From an uncultured Bacteroides sp. (GTDB lineage: Bacteria > Bacteroidota > Bacteroidia > Bacteroidales > Bacteroidaceae): 64,000 nt of DNA. Under the pieces are notes generated by a model. It was not told the DNA's origin, did no database searches, and saw only the letters and a program-made list of their open reading frames with translations. Position numbers and translations under genes: made by a program. Below, piece after piece: positions 44,437-55,054 of the stretch (positions are counted from its first letter, which is position 1; every line of letters begins with the position of its first letter). The DNA lies in assembly GCA_944321495.1 (NCBI GenBank), contig CALULP010000014.1:1-64000 (forward strand), written 5' to 3'.

Positions 44437-45474
44437 ATGAAGAAAAAGACAAGAAACACCCTGCTTGCCCTTGCGGCGGCCGTCGTGCTCATCGCCTTGG
44501 CAGGTGCGGGCACCGGCTACTACCTGCTGCTTGCCCCGCAGTTCCACCCGCAGAAGACGCAATACGTCTACATTGACCGCGACGACAACCTCGACTCCAT
44601 ATATAATAAGGTACGGCAAACCGGACAGGCCGGAAACCTGACGGGCTTCCGGTGGATGGCACGCTACCGCGACTACGCCCGGTGCATACACACCGGCAGG
44701 TATGCCATCCACCCGGGGGAAAACGTCTACCACGTGTTCAGCCGCCTGTACCGCGGCTACCAGGAACCGATGAACCTCACCATCGGAAGCGTGCGCACCC
44801 TGGACCGCCTGGCACGGAACGTGGGCGAACAGCTGATGATAGACTCCGCCGAGATTGCCGCCCCGCTGAGCGACTCCGCTTTCATCCACCGGCTGGGCTA
44901 CACGCCCGAAACCCTGCCCGCCCTGTTCATCCCCAACACCTACCAGGTGTACTGGAACATGTCGGTGGAAGAGTTCTTCCAACGGATGCAGAAAGAGCAC
45001 GCCGCCTTCTGGAACGAGAAACGCCGCGCACAAGCCCAAGCCATGCACATGACGCCCGAAGAAGTGGCAACCCTGGCATCCATCGTAGAGGAAGAGACCA
45101 ACAACAACGCCGAGAAGCCCACGGTGGCAGGGCTTTACATCAACCGCCTCCACGCCAACATGCCGTTGCAGGCCGATCCCACCATCAAGTTCGCTTTGCA
45201 GAATGCAGGCATCCGCCGCATCACCAATGCCGACCTCAACATCGACTCGCCCTACAACACCTACCTGCACACCGGACTTCCGCCCGGCCCCATCCGCATC
45301 CCCTCCATCGTGGGACTGGACGCCGTGCTCAACTACACCCGGCACAACTACCTGTACATGTGCGCAAAGGAAGACTTCTCGGGCACACACAACTTCGCGT
45401 CCAACTACCGCGACCACCTGCGCAATGCCCGCAAGTACTGGAATGCCCTGAACCGGCGCAAGATTTACCGCTAA
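44437..45474 (+). CDS. mltG: endolytic murein transglycosylase MltG
   Basis: The protein has 345 residues from ATG 44437, followed by an N-terminal TM anchor (LLALAAAVVLIALAGAG). A LysM-like segment comes first, then the YceG catalytic domain with the key Glu in LASIVEEETNNNAEKPTVAG and the motifs MPLQADPTIKFAL, YNTYLHTGLPPGPI and NYLYMCAKEDFSGTHNF. It cuts nascent glycan strands and so sets their length. It is a single gene after the tRNA. Confidence 0.95.
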   Translation: MKKKTRNTLLALAAAVVLIALAGAGTGYYLLLAPQFHPQKTQYVYIDRDDNLDSIYNKVRQTGQAGNLTGFRWMARYRDYARCIHTGRYAIHPGENVYHVFSRLYRGYQEPMNLTIGSVRTLDRLARNVGEQLMIDSAEIAAPLSDSAFIHRLGYTPETLPALFIPNTYQVYWNMSVEEFFQRMQKEHAAFWNEKRRAQAQAMHMTPEEVATLASIVEEETNNNAEKPTVAGLYINRLHANMPLQADPTIKFALQNAGIRRITNADLNIDSPYNTYLHTGLPPGPIRIPSIVGLDAVLNYTRHNYLYMCAKEDFSGTHNFASNYRDHLRNARKYWNALNRRKIYR

Positions 45475-45629
45475 CCCGCTTCCACAGTTGCCTTCCTTTC
45501 TGCCGCCCAGGGCAGAGACACGACCGAATGTTCAAATTTTAGGGCGAAACATATCAGATTGTCAAAGTAAAACCTTATATTTGCGCTTTGTGACATAAAA
45601 CAAAGATTATCAATCAAAATAAATCTGAT

Positions 45630-47216
45630 ATGGGAAAGCAACTCTTACTGGGCGATGAAGCCATCGCCCAAGCAGCACTGGATGCCGGACTCTCGGGCGT
45701 ATATGCCTACCCCGGCACTCCTTCCACCGAAATAACGGAATACATCCAACAAGCCACGGCGGGCAGCGACATCCACAGCCGCTGGTGCGCCAACGAGAAA
45801 ACCGCCATGGAGGCAGCTCTCGGAATGTCGTTTGCCGGCAAGCGGGCACTGGTGTGCATGAAACACGTGGGCATGAACGTTGCCGCCGACTGCTTCATCA
45901 ATTCGGGCGTAACGGGGGTGAAAGGCGGGCTTATCGTGGTGGCGGCAGACGACCCCAGCATGCACTCCTCGCAAAACGAACAGGACAGCCGCTTTTACGG
46001 CGACTTTGCCCTCGTCCCCATGTACGAACCCAGCAACCAGCAAGAGGCCTACGACATGGCCTACGCAGGCTTCGCGTTCTCCGAACAAACCGGAGAGCCC
46101 CTGCTGATGCGCATGGTCACCCGCCTGGCACACTCCCGCTCGGGCGTGGAACGCAAGGAAGCCCAACCGCAAAACGCCATCGCCTTCAGCGACGACCCCA
46201 AGCAGTTCATCCTGCTGCCGGGCATCGCCCGCAAACGCTACAAGGCATTGCTGGAAAAACAAGAAGCACTTATCGAAGCCTCCGAGAACTCGCCCTACAA
46301 CCGCTACATCGACGGTTCCGACAAAAAGACGGGCATCGTGGCTTGCGGCATCGCCTACAACTACCTGATGGAAAACTATCCGGACGGATGCGAGCACCCG
46401 GTACTGAAAATCGGGCAATACCCCCTGCCCAGCAAGCTCCTGCGGCAACTGGCAGACGCATGCGATGAAATCCTGGTACTGGAAGACGGACAACCGTTTG
46501 TGGAAAAACAGCTGAAAGGCTGCCTGGGACTGGGCATCCGGGTAAAAGGACGCATGGACGGCACCCTGCCCGCCTCAGGCGAATTGAACCCCGACATCGT
46601 GGCGCACGCCGTGGGCAAAGAGAACAAGTCCACGTTCGCCATCCCCTCGCTGGTGGAAATGAGGCCGCCCGCCCTGTGCGAAGGCTGCGGCCACCGCGAC
46701 ATGTACACCACATTGACCCAGGTGCTGAAAGAAGAATATCCCGACCACAAAGTATTCGGCGACATCGGCTGCTATACCCTGGGAGCCAACGCACCGTTCT
46801 ACGCCATCAACTCGTGCGTAGACATGGGTGCCTCCATCACCATGGCAAAGGGAGCCGCCGATGCAGGTGTGCGCCCGGCGGTAGCCGTCATCGGCGATTC
46901 CACCTTCACCCACTCCGGCATGACCGGGCTGCTGGATTGCGTCAACGAAAACACCCCGGTCACCATCATCATCTCCGACAACGAGACCACTGCCATGACC
47001 GGCGGGCAAGACTCGGCAGGCACCGGGCGGCTGGAATCCATCTGCACCGGCATCGGCGTAGCGCCGGAGCACGTCCGCGTAGTGGTTCCCCTCAAGAAAA
47101 ACTACGAGGAAATGAAACAGGTCATCCGCGAAGAACTGGATTACCCTGGGGTTTCCGTCATCATCCCGCGCAGGGAATGCATCCAGACATTAGCACGTAA
47201 AAAAAGAAACAAATAA
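45630..47216 (+). CDS. iorA: indolepyruvate ferredoxin oxidoreductase, alpha subunit (no ferredoxin tail)
   Basis: The protein has 528 residues. The pyrimidine-binding half is GVYAYPGTPSTEITEYI, and the TPP-binding half has PALCEGCGHRDMY, GDIGCYTLG and DSTFTHSGMTG with DNETTAMTGGQDSAG. The C-terminal 2x[4Fe-4S] domain of classical archaeal IorA is missing: the protein stops after VIIPRRECIQTLARK. It oxidatively decarboxylates aryl pyruvates to aryl-acetyl-CoA. It is followed 9 bp later by iorB and then paaK. Confidence 0.92.
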   Translation: MGKQLLLGDEAIAQAALDAGLSGVYAYPGTPSTEITEYIQQATAGSDIHSRWCANEKTAMEAALGMSFAGKRALVCMKHVGMNVAADCFINSGVTGVKGGLIVVAADDPSMHSSQNEQDSRFYGDFALVPMYEPSNQQEAYDMAYAGFAFSEQTGEPLLMRMVTRLAHSRSGVERKEAQPQNAIAFSDDPKQFILLPGIARKRYKALLEKQEALIEASENSPYNRYIDGSDKKTGIVACGIAYNYLMENYPDGCEHPVLKIGQYPLPSKLLRQLADACDEILVLEDGQPFVEKQLKGCLGLGIRVKGRMDGTLPASGELNPDIVAHAVGKENKSTFAIPSLVEMRPPALCEGCGHRDMYTTLTQVLKEEYPDHKVFGDIGCYTLGANAPFYAINSCVDMGASITMAKGAADAGVRPAVAVIGDSTFTHSGMTGLLDCVNENTPVTIIISDNETTAMTGGQDSAGTGRLESICTGIGVAPEHVRVVVPLKKNYEEMKQVIREELDYPGVSVIIPRRECIQTLARKKRNK

Positions 47217-47225
47217 CAGACTATC

Positions 47226-47807
47226 ATGAAAAAAGACATTATACTATCCGGTGTGGGAGGACAAGGCATCCTCTCCATCGCCACCGTCATAGGCAGGGCT
47301 GCCCTGAAGAACGGACTGTACATGAAGCAAGCCGAGGTACACGGTATGAGCCAACGGGGAGGCGACGTCCAGTCGAACCTGCGCATCAGCGACCAGCCCA
47401 TCGCATCCGACCTGATTCCAACGGGCAAATGCGACCTTATCATCTCGCTGGAACCCATGGAAGCCTTGCGTTACCTGCCTTACCTGAGCGCCGACGGATG
47501 GCTGGTGACCAACGAAGTGCCGTTTGTCAACATCCCCGTCTACCCTGCGGAAGATGAACTGAAAGCACAAATCAACCGGTTGCCCCACAAAATCATGCTG
47601 GACGTCAACAAAGTGGCCAAAGAAGCCGGCTCCGTACGGGTGGCGAACATCGTTTTGCTGGGCGCAACCATCCCGTTCCTCGGCATAGACTACGCCTCGG
47701 TGCAGGACAGCATCCGCGAAATATTCCAACGCAAAGGCGAAGCGGTTGTGGAAATGAACCTCAAAGCCTTGGCGGCAGGCAAAGAAATAGCAGAAACATT
47801 CATCTAA
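47226..47807 (+). CDS. iorB: indolepyruvate oxidoreductase, beta subunit
   Basis: The protein has 193 residues, a 2-oxoacid oxidoreductase gamma-type domain: GVGGQGILSIATVIGRAAL, then AEVHGMSQRGGDVQSNLRI and DLIISLEPMEALRYLPYL. It forms the complex with IorA and contributes the CoA-side domain. Spacing on both sides (9 and 14 bp) shows one operon with iorA and paaK. Confidence 0.95.
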   Translation: MKKDIILSGVGGQGILSIATVIGRAALKNGLYMKQAEVHGMSQRGGDVQSNLRISDQPIASDLIPTGKCDLIISLEPMEALRYLPYLSADGWLVTNEVPFVNIPVYPAEDELKAQINRLPHKIMLDVNKVAKEAGSVRVANIVLLGATIPFLGIDYASVQDSIREIFQRKGEAVVEMNLKALAAGKEIAETFI

Positions 47808-47821
47808 ACAAACCAGAAACC

Positions 47822-49129
47822 ATGAACGGCAAATATTGGGAAGAAGACATTGAAACCATGCCCCGGGAAAGGCTGCGCGAACTGCAATTGCAGCGCTTGA
47901 AGAAAACCATCGCCATTGCAGCCCACTCCCCTTACTACAAAAAAGTTTTCCAAGAACATGGCATAACCCCGGACAGCATACAAACCGTGGAAGACATCCG
48001 CAAAATACCTTTCACCACCAAGGCAGACATGCGCGCCAACTACCCCTTCGGGCTGGTGGCCGGCAACATGCGGGAAGACGGCGTGCGCATACACTCCTCC
48101 AGCGGGACTACCGGCACCCCTACGGTCATCGTCCACTCGCAACACGACCTGGACTCTTGGGCAAACCTGGTGGCACGCTGCCTCTATATGGTAGGCGTCC
48201 GTAAAACCGATGTATTCCAAAACAGCTCCGGTTACGGCATGTTTACCGGCGGGCTCGGATTCCAGTACGGCGCCGAAAGGCTGGGCGCCCTCACGGTACC
48301 TGCTGCGGCAGGCAACAGCAAACGGCAAATCAAGTTCATCAACGATTTCCATACCACAGCCCTGCACGCCATCCCCAGCTATGCCATCCGCCTGGCGGAA
48401 GTCATGCAGGAAGAAGGAATAGACCCGACACAGACGTCTTTAAAGACACTGGTCATCGGAGCCGAACCACATACGGATGAACAACGCAAAAAGATAGAAA
48501 GGCTCTTGGGCGTAAAAGCCTACAACAGCTTCGGCATGACGGAAATGAACGGCCCGGGCGTAGCCTTTGAATGCACGGAACAGAACGGCATGCACTTCTG
48601 GGAAGACTGCTACCTGGTAGAAATCATCGACCCGAACACCGGGGAACCTGTACCTGACGGAGAAATCGGAGAGTTGGTATTGACGACCCTCGACCGCGAA
48701 ATGATGCCGCTCATACGCTACCGCACGCGCGACCTTACCCGCATACTGCCCGGCGAATGCCCCTGCGGACGCACACACTTGCGCATAGACCGCATCAAGG
48801 GACGCAGCGACGACATGTTTATCATCAAAGGTGTCAACATCTTCCCCATGCAGGTAGAGAAGATACTGATGCAATACCCGCAACTGGGAAGCAACTACCT
48901 GATTACCCTCGACACCATCAACAACCAGGATGAAATGATTGTCGAAGTAGAACTCAACGACCTGTCTACCGACAACTACGTCGAACTGGAACAAGTGCGG
49001 AAAGAAATCACCCGCCAACTGAAAGACGAGATACTGGTAACCCCCAGGCTCAAGCTGGTGAAGAAAGGTTCCCTGCCCCAAAGCGATGGGAAAGCCGTCC
49101 GCGTAAAGGATTTAAGGGACAACAAATAG
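47822..49129 (+). CDS. paaK: phenylacetate-CoA ligase family protein
   Basis: The protein has 435 residues. The AMP-binding P-loop is SSSGTTGTPTVIVHS (about 96-110), then FGMTEMNGPGVAFEC, RYRTRDLTRILPGECPCGRTH and a C-terminal FIIKGVNIFPMQVEKIL. It interconverts aryl acetates and aryl-acetyl-CoA with ATP. Next to iorAB it can release aryl acetate while making ATP (aromatic amino-acid breakdown) or run in reverse to make aromatic amino acids. The direction cannot be read from sequence. Confidence 0.93.
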   Translation: MNGKYWEEDIETMPRERLRELQLQRLKKTIAIAAHSPYYKKVFQEHGITPDSIQTVEDIRKIPFTTKADMRANYPFGLVAGNMREDGVRIHSSSGTTGTPTVIVHSQHDLDSWANLVARCLYMVGVRKTDVFQNSSGYGMFTGGLGFQYGAERLGALTVPAAAGNSKRQIKFINDFHTTALHAIPSYAIRLAEVMQEEGIDPTQTSLKTLVIGAEPHTDEQRKKIERLLGVKAYNSFGMTEMNGPGVAFECTEQNGMHFWEDCYLVEIIDPNTGEPVPDGEIGELVLTTLDREMMPLIRYRTRDLTRILPGECPCGRTHLRIDRIKGRSDDMFIIKGVNIFPMQVEKILMQYPQLGSNYLITLDTINNQDEMIVEVELNDLSTDNYVELEQVRKEITRQLKDEILVTPRLKLVKKGSLPQSDGKAVRVKDLRDNK

Positions 49130-49169
49130 GCTTACAGGAATCAACAAGAAAAGCCATCGTAATTAAGCT

Positions 49170-49209
49170 AAAAAAGGAACGGAATCTTATTGATTACCGT
49201 TCCTTTTTT
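49170..49209 (+). terminator. terminator of iorAB-paaK operon
   Basis: AAAAAAGGAACGG (49170-49182) pairs with CCGTTCCTTTTTT (49197-49209) around a 14-base loop, with the T-run inside the 3' arm. Confidence 0.85.
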
Positions 49210-49492
49210 ATAAGGAAGCCGCACCGATGATGTGATGAAACTCCGACAGACATGATTTGAGAGCTCGTCCTCTTTGTAATCCACCGACTCAAAGGTTACC
49301 CCGAAGGGCGTGGCCCGCCATTGAGAAGCGAAGCTTGTCTCGGTATTTCATTTTAATTGATGAGTTTCCCGATCCAATCAATGCGGCTGTTTTTTCTGAA
49401 AACAAAGATAGGAAGTTTCTATGAAAGAAACAAGAAAAAACAGCAATTTGTCTGCAATTTTATTCACCCACGCACGAATCCGGCTTTCTGGA
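49210..49492. other. gap with a repeated 20-codon mini-frame, no supported gene
   Basis: On the minus strand ATG at 49349 starts a 20-codon frame (KYRDKLRFSMAGHALRGNL after Met) ending at about 49287. The phrase recurs, from general memory, in many Bacteroides hypothetical small ORFs, so it is more likely a dispersed repeat than a gene. Nothing else is seen. Confidence 0.35.
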
Positions 49493-49532
49493 CAAAAAAA
49501 ATGCCGCCTTCCGGCAGGAAAGCGGCATTTTT
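49493..49532. terminator. terminator after rplT
   Basis: ATGCCGC (49501-49507) pairs with GCGGCAT (49522-49528). A-runs and T-runs flank both sides, so it can serve rplT on the minus strand and transcripts on the plus strand. Confidence 0.8.
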
Positions 49533-49545
49533 ATCTTTAACTTGC

Positions 49546-49890
49546 TTACTTTACTTTTGCTACGATAGCCTTGAAAGCTTCCGGATGATTCATGGCCAAA
49601 TCGGCAAGAACCTTGCGGTTGATTTCAATGCCACCCTTATGCAAAGCACCCATCAGCTTGGAATAAGACAGGCCTTCCAGGCGGGCAGCAGCATTGATAC
49701 GCTGAATCCACAATGCGCGGAAGTTTCTTTTCTTATTCTTGCGGTCGCGGTATGCATAAGTCAGACCTTTCTCCCAAGTATTCTTGGCAACGGTCCATAC
49801 ATTTTTTCTTGCACCGAAGTAACCTCTGGTCAACTTCAGGATTTTCTTTCTTTTTGCTCTCGAAGCAACGTGATTTACTGATCTTGGCAT
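49546..49890 (-). CDS. rplT: 50S ribosomal protein L20
   Basis: The protein has 114 residues with [20 protein letters not shown], then [15 protein letters not shown] and [18 protein letters not shown]. Length and sequence are typical. It binds 23S rRNA early in assembly. It is last of the thrS-infC-rpmI-rplT series and is followed by a terminator. Confidence 0.98.
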   Translation of the reverse strand: MPRSVNHVASRAKRKKILKLTRGYFGARKNVWTVAKNTWEKGLTYAYRDRKNKKRNFRALWIQRINAAARLEGLSYSKLMGALHKGGIEINRKVLADLAMNHPEAFKAIVAKVK

Positions 49891-49986
49891 AGTTTTACTT
49901 GTTTTTGAATGTCAGCGCCCTTACTTCGCGTAACGGACTTAAAGCTAATGCATTCGGTTAATAACTTAATTTTCTTCAGATGCTTT

Positions 49987-50184
49987 TTAACGCATGGCTA
50001 AGAGTTCCTTCACTTGGGCTGCATTGGCTCTGTCCACGAGTGTAGAGTAGCACAAGTTTCTTTTCTGCTTCTTAGTCTTCTTAGTCAGGATGTGACTATG
50101 AAAAGCATGCTTTCTTTTGATTTTACCCGTTCCGGTAAGAGTGAATCTTTTTTTGGCACCGGAGTTAGTCTTGATCTTTGGCAT
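49987..50184 (-). CDS. rpmI: 50S ribosomal protein L35
   Basis: The protein has 65 residues, highly basic: [20 protein letters not shown], then [20 protein letters not shown]. It lies between infC and rplT, the conserved order. Confidence 0.98.
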   Translation of the reverse strand: MPKIKTNSGAKKRFTLTGTGKIKRKHAFHSHILTKKTKKQKRNLCYSTLVDRANAAQVKELLAMR

Positions 50185-50241
50185 TTTACTTATTATTTAA
50201 TTATTAAATTATATGGCAACGCACTATACCTACGGCGTTAC

Positions 50242-50835
50242 TCATTTCTCTTGCAATTCATCGCCCGGCTCGGCTTCCGGTTCCTTGGGGGCGGCATTTT
50301 TCTTGGAAGTCACCCCTTTCTTGGGAGAAAGCTGGATGGTCATCCGCTTGCCTTCCAACACCGGCATCTGGTCTACCTTCGCGTAGTCCTCCAAATCGTT
50401 GGCAAAACGCAACAGCAACACCTCGCCCTGTTCCTTAAACAAGATGGAGCGGCCTTTGAAAAACACATACGCCCTCACCTTATCGCCATCTTCCAGGAAG
50501 CCTTTGGCATGTTTCAATTTGAAGTTATAATCATGGTCATCGGTCTGCGGGCCGAAACGTATTTCCTTTACGTTTACTTTCACCTGCTTGGCTTTCTGTT
50601 CCTTCTGGCGCTTTTTCAGTTGATAAAGGAATTTAGAGTAATCAATGATGCGGCAAACAGGAGGCTGTGCATTGGGAGATATTTCCACGAGATCTGCGTC
50701 ATGTTCTTCAGCAAGTCTCAGTGCCTGAGCTATCGGATAAACCTTCGACTCTACTTCATCGCCCACAATACGGACTTCTTTGGCACGGATCTGTTCGTTA
50801 ATCCGATGTTGCCCTTTTAAGTTGTCATTCTTCAT
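50242..50835 (-). CDS. infC: translation initiation factor IF-3
   Basis: The protein has 197 residues: N-domain [18 protein letters not shown] and [19 protein letters not shown], then the C-domain with [22 protein letters not shown]-terminal extension rich in Lys, Glu and Pro (from about 175) is common in Bacteroidota. It starts with ATG, not the rare ATT used for autoregulation in E. coli, so that control is probably absent. Confidence 0.97.
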   Translation of the reverse strand: MKNDNLKGQHRINEQIRAKEVRIVGDEVESKVYPIAQALRLAEEHDADLVEISPNAQPPVCRIIDYSKFLYQLKKRQKEQKAKQVKVNVKEIRFGPQTDDHDYNFKLKHAKGFLEDGDKVRAYVFFKGRSILFKEQGEVLLLRFANDLEDYAKVDQMPVLEGKRMTIQLSPKKGVTSKKNAAPKEPEAEPGDELQEK

Positions 50836-50958
50836 TCAGTAACTTTACTTCCGGTTTGTTTTTCAATTTTTACTACTAAATTAATCCTTATATCCATGTA
50901 TGCAGAAGCAGCTTCCGGTAGCTGTTACCGGAACCTGCCTTTGCAATCGGGCGCAAAA

Positions 50959-52899
50959 TTACCATTTATTTATCATATTCTGAACTTCTTCGCTCATTTT
51001 TTTAGCGAATTCTTCATATTTCACCGAACCCTGGTCGCCATCCCCTTGCTTACGCACGGAAACTTCCTTGTTCTCGGCTTCTTTTTCCCCTACGACCAGC
51101 ATGTAAGGAATATGCTTCATCTCGTTGTCACGGATTTTACGTCCTATCTTCTCATTGCGTTCGTCCACAATGGCGCGGATGTCGTATTTCTTCAGATACT
51201 GTTGTACCTCACGTGCATAGTCGTTGAACTTCTCGCTGATGGGAAGAATGGCCACCTGGTCGGGTGTCAGCCACAAGGGGAACTTGCCTGCCGTATGCTC
51301 AATCAGCACGGCCACAAAACGTTCCATAGAACCGAAAGGCGCACGGTGAATCATCACCGGACGGTGCTTCTGGTTATCGGCGCCTGTATATTCCAGTTGG
51401 AAGCGCTCCGGCAGATTGTAATCCACCTGGATGGTGCCCAACTGCCAACGGCGGCCGATGGCATCCTTTACCATAAAGTCCAGTTTCGGGCCATAGAAAG
51501 CCGCTTCGCCATATTCCACCTTGGCTTTCAAGCCTTTCTCCGCACAAGCTTCTACAATGGCCTGCTCTGCCTTTTCCCAGTTCTCATCGCTGCCGATGTA
51601 CTTTTCGCGGTTCACCTTGTCGCGCAAAGAAATCTGCGCCTCAAAGTTCTCAAATTCCATCGAGCGGAATACGATGGAGATAATATCCATCACCCGCAGG
51701 AACTCGTCCTTCACCTGGTCCGGACGGCAGAAGATGTGGGCATCGTCTTGCGTGAAGCTGCGCACACGCGTCAATCCGTGCAGCTCACCGCTCTGCTCGT
51801 AACGGCATACCGTGCCGAATTCCGCAATGCGCAAAGGCAGGTCTTTATACGAGCGGGGAGAGTTCTTGTAAATCATGCAATGGTGCGGGCAGTTCATCGG
51901 CTTCAGGAAATATTCCTCGCCCTCCTCCGGCGTATGGATAGGCTGGAAAGAATCCTTCCCGTACTTGGCATAATGCCCCGAAGTGATGTACAGCAACTTG
52001 TTGCCGATAGGCGGGCAGATAACTTCCTGGTAATCGTAACGTGCCTGGATGCGGCGCAAGAAATCCTGCAGGCGGAGGCGCAAGGCAGCCCCCTTGGGCA
52101 ACCACATCGGCAAGCCTTTGCCCACGGTATCCGAGAACATGAACAGTTCCATCTCCTTGCCTATCTTGCGGTGGTCACGTTTCTTGGCCTCCTCCAGCAA
52201 GGCAAGGTATTCATCCAGCATTTTCTTCTTCGGGAAGGTGATGCCGTAAATGCGGGTCATCATCTTGCGGTCTTCCCGGCCGCGCCAATAAGCCCCGGCC
52301 ACCGATGTCAGCTTGATAGCCTTGATGGGTGCCGTATTCAGCAAGTGAGGGCCACGGCACAGGTCGGTAAACGCGCCCTGCGTATAGGTCGTGATGTGTC
52401 CGTCTTCCAATTCAGAAATCAGCTCGCACTTATAGGTCTCGCCCCGCTCGCCGAACATTTTCAAGGCATCGGCCTTCGCGATGTCTTTCCGCACCACGGC
52501 TTCTTTCTTGGCGGCGAGCTCCAACATTTTCTGCTCGATAGCCGGCAGGTCGGCCTCCTTGATGGTTGCCTCTCCCGGGTCCACATCATAATAAAATCCG
52601 TTTTCAATAGCCGGGCCTATGCCGAACTGGATGCCCGGGTAAAGCTCCTGCAAGGCTTCTGCCAGCAAGTGGGCGCTTGTATGCCAGAACGTGTGTTTGC
52701 CTTCTTCATCGTCCCACTTATAGAGCACGAAGTCGGCATCCTGCAGGATAGGACGTCCCAAATCATAAGTTTCCCCGTTCACGCCACAAGACAATACCTC
52801 TTGTGCCAGCCGCGAACTGATGCTTTCTGCAATCTGCAGTCCCGTCACTCCTTCGTTGTATTCACGAACGGAGCCGTCTGGAAATGTTATCTTTATCAT
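50959..52899 (-). CDS. thrS: threonyl-tRNA synthetase
   Basis: The protein has 646 residues. The order is an N-terminal TGS domain ([19 protein letters not shown]), the editing domain ([17 protein letters not shown]), then the class II catalytic core ([15 protein letters not shown], and [15 protein letters not shown]). An anticodon-binding domain ([15 protein letters not shown]) ends the protein. It heads the thrS-infC-rpmI-rplT group. TATTTTTG at 52930-52937 is a plausible -7 element. Confidence 0.98.
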   Translation of the reverse strand: MIKITFPDGSVREYNEGVTGLQIAESISSRLAQEVLSCGVNGETYDLGRPILQDADFVLYKWDDEEGKHTFWHTSAHLLAEALQELYPGIQFGIGPAIENGFYYDVDPGEATIKEADLPAIEQKMLELAAKKEAVVRKDIAKADALKMFGERGETYKCELISELEDGHITTYTQGAFTDLCRGPHLLNTAPIKAIKLTSVAGAYWRGREDRKMMTRIYGITFPKKKMLDEYLALLEEAKKRDHRKIGKEMELFMFSDTVGKGLPMWLPKGAALRLRLQDFLRRIQARYDYQEVICPPIGNKLLYITSGHYAKYGKDSFQPIHTPEEGEEYFLKPMNCPHHCMIYKNSPRSYKDLPLRIAEFGTVCRYEQSGELHGLTRVRSFTQDDAHIFCRPDQVKDEFLRVMDIISIVFRSMEFENFEAQISLRDKVNREKYIGSDENWEKAEQAIVEACAEKGLKAKVEYGEAAFYGPKLDFMVKDAIGRRWQLGTIQVDYNLPERFQLEYTGADNQKHRPVMIHRAPFGSMERFVAVLIEHTAGKFPLWLTPDQVAILPISEKFNDYAREVQQYLKKYDIRAIVDERNEKIGRKIRDNEMKHIPYMLVVGEKEAENKEVSVRKQGDGDQGSVKYEEFAKKMSEEVQNMINKW

Positions 52900-52976
52900 A
52901 ATGTTTTAGATGTTTCGGTTTTCAGCACGCAAAAATACTAAATCTTTTCCGAAAGCCATTGTTTTACCGCAAAATG

Positions 52977-55025
52977 TTATTCGGGCATGTCTGTGAATCT
53001 TTTAATTACGTTGTATGCCGAAACGATGCCCAGCTCGCCCGCCTTGCTCAGGTCGGAAATGCCCTGCTTGTTGTTCCCTAAGAAGATATGGGTCAGCCCC
53101 CGGTTAAAATAGGCCTCCGCCAGGTTCGGGTCCAGTTCTATCGCCTTGTCGTAATCCGCCAAAGCCGCGCGGTAGTCCTTCAGCATAGACAACACATTGC
53201 CCCGGTTATAATAGCCATACACAAAGTCAGGCGCCAGGCGGATTACCTGGTCAAGGTCGCCCTTCACCGTTTCATAGTCGATGGCTGTCATTTCGGTATC
53301 CTGTTGGGAGCCGGCAGTTGTTCCTGTCGGGGTTCCGTCCATGGCCGCTTCTGCCTTGCGGTATTCCAGTTGCTTGTAGCGCACCAATGCCCGCATAAAG
53401 TACGCCGGGAAGAAGGTGTCGTCCAGCAGGATACTTTGCGTAAAGTCCTCTATCGAGCTGGTAAGGTCTTGCACCAGGTAAAAGTCCAGCCCGCGCATGA
53501 AACGCGCCTTTGCGTCCCGGCTGTCCTTCACGATATCCGCCGTATGGGCATCTGTCAAGGCGAAATGGTAATGCACCTGTTCTTCCGTCAGCGGTGCCTC
53601 CCGGTTGGTGATACGCAAGGGCTTCGGGAAAATCTTTTGCCGGTTCAAGTCATCAATGTACTTGTAATAGTGCACCTGGTGATTCACCTCGCTCTCCTTT
53701 TCATAATAGGTCAGCGCATACATCGGTTCCAGCTTGATGACCACATTCCGGTCTTGCACACGTCCGCGGTAATCGCTCGTGTACCGTTGTTCCATCTCCG
53801 AGTCGTCCGCAATGACAATCTTCCGGTAGTTCTCCATATTCTTGTCCGACTTCTTACGGGTCTTTCCGTCGCTGCTGTCATCCGTGTCCTGCCCGCCATT
53901 GTCTGCCGTGTTCTGTTGTTGGTCCGGTGAGACTCCGTTCCGCCGGTCTATCTGCATCTGCATGATTTTGAATTCGTCCGCTTCCGCGCCCTTGAGGTCG
54001 CCCATCTTCCGCCGCGCCTCGGCACGCTGGTAATAACCGGTCATAAAGTTCGGGTATTCTTCTATTACCTTGGAGTAGTCGCTGATGGCCCCTTGGTAAT
54101 CGCCCGTCTGTGCGCGCAGCACACCCCGGTTGAAGGTCGCCATCATGTTGTCCGGCTCTATCTGCAACACAAAGTCAAAATCCTCGATAGCGCGGTTGTC
54201 GTCGCCCACTTGCGCCCGCAAGATACCCCGGTTGTAATGCCCCAGGAAGTTGTTCGGGTCAATGGACAATGCCAGGTCGTAGTCGCTCATGGCGCCCCTC
54301 AGGTTGTTCTGGTGGAAACGAGCCAAAGCCCGGTTGATATAGTTCCCCGCGTTCCTCACGCTTAGGCGGATAGCCTGGTCCAAATCGCTCTCCGCCTCCT
54401 TGTATTTGCCCTGCTGGATGCGGACTACCGCCCTTGCCCCCCAGCCGTCGGCATCATAGCGATCCAGCTCGATGGCCTTGTCAAAATCCTGCAACGCCTG
54501 CACCGTGTCTTTCTGCAGCAACGACACCTCCCCCCTGATGAGGTAGGCGCGCGTGTACCGGGGCGCAATGGTCAACAGTTTGCCAAGGTCGTCCTTGGCT
54601 GTCTCGTAATCTTTCTTCTGGATGTGGCACAAAGAAAGGTTATGCCACAGCACCACATTCTCCGGGTCGTATTTCAAGGCTGCCCGATAGTCCGAAATCG
54701 CGTCATCAAACTTATTCAGCCGGATGCGCGCCAATCCCCTGATCTGGTAAGCGCCTACCACAAACGGATTGCGCTCGATGGCCTCGTTGCAGTCATCTTC
54801 TGCCCCCTGATAGTCATCAAGGTTTATCTTTGCCAACGCCCTGAAGAAATAGGGTTCAAACAAATAAGGTTTGGCATTGATTACCTGGTTGAAGTATTGG
54901 ATGGAAAGCACATAGTCTTCAAAATACAAGGCGTTGCGGGCAATGGTCATCATCCGCTCCGTGTTGATTTGCGCATACAACGCCATGGGCAACATCAACA
55001 AAGCAATCAGTAGTTTTTTTATCAT
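52977..55025 (-). CDS. secreted tetratricopeptide-repeat protein
   Basis: The protein has 682 residues with a signal peptide (LLIALLMLPMALYAQ). More than ten TPRs show as A-x-DYxxAI-D-x-A-ELDPxN repeats (for example DYDLALSIDPNNFLGHYNRG, ADYDKAIELDPNLAEAYFNRG in two parts). A low-complexity Asp/Ser/Lys insert at about 375-395 separates two TPR blocks. It probably scaffolds periplasmic or outer-membrane complexes. It is followed by def upstream on the same strand. Confidence 0.9.
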   Translation of the reverse strand: MIKKLLIALLMLPMALYAQINTERMMTIARNALYFEDYVLSIQYFNQVINAKPYLFEPYFFRALAKINLDDYQGAEDDCNEAIERNPFVVGAYQIRGLARIRLNKFDDAISDYRAALKYDPENVVLWHNLSLCHIQKKDYETAKDDLGKLLTIAPRYTRAYLIRGEVSLLQKDTVQALQDFDKAIELDRYDADGWGARAVVRIQQGKYKEAESDLDQAIRLSVRNAGNYINRALARFHQNNLRGAMSDYDLALSIDPNNFLGHYNRGILRAQVGDDNRAIEDFDFVLQIEPDNMMATFNRGVLRAQTGDYQGAISDYSKVIEEYPNFMTGYYQRAEARRKMGDLKGAEADEFKIMQMQIDRRNGVSPDQQQNTADNGGQDTDDSSDGKTRKKSDKNMENYRKIVIADDSEMEQRYTSDYRGRVQDRNVVIKLEPMYALTYYEKESEVNHQVHYYKYIDDLNRQKIFPKPLRITNREAPLTEEQVHYHFALTDAHTADIVKDSRDAKARFMRGLDFYLVQDLTSSIEDFTQSILLDDTFFPAYFMRALVRYKQLEYRKAEAAMDGTPTGTTAGSQQDTEMTAIDYETVKGDLDQVIRLAPDFVYGYYNRGNVLSMLKDYRAALADYDKAIELDPNLAEAYFNRGLTHIFLGNNKQGISDLSKAGELGIVSAYNVIKRFTDMPE

Positions 55026-55054
55026 TTTGTGTCCCGTGTGGATGCTTGAAAATC

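Noticed and set aside
49287..49349. 20-codon frame reading KYRDKLRFSMAGHALRGNL after Met
   Set aside because: The phrase seems to recur between genes in Bacteroides, so it is better treated as a dispersed repeat than as a peptide gene. A genome count would settle it.
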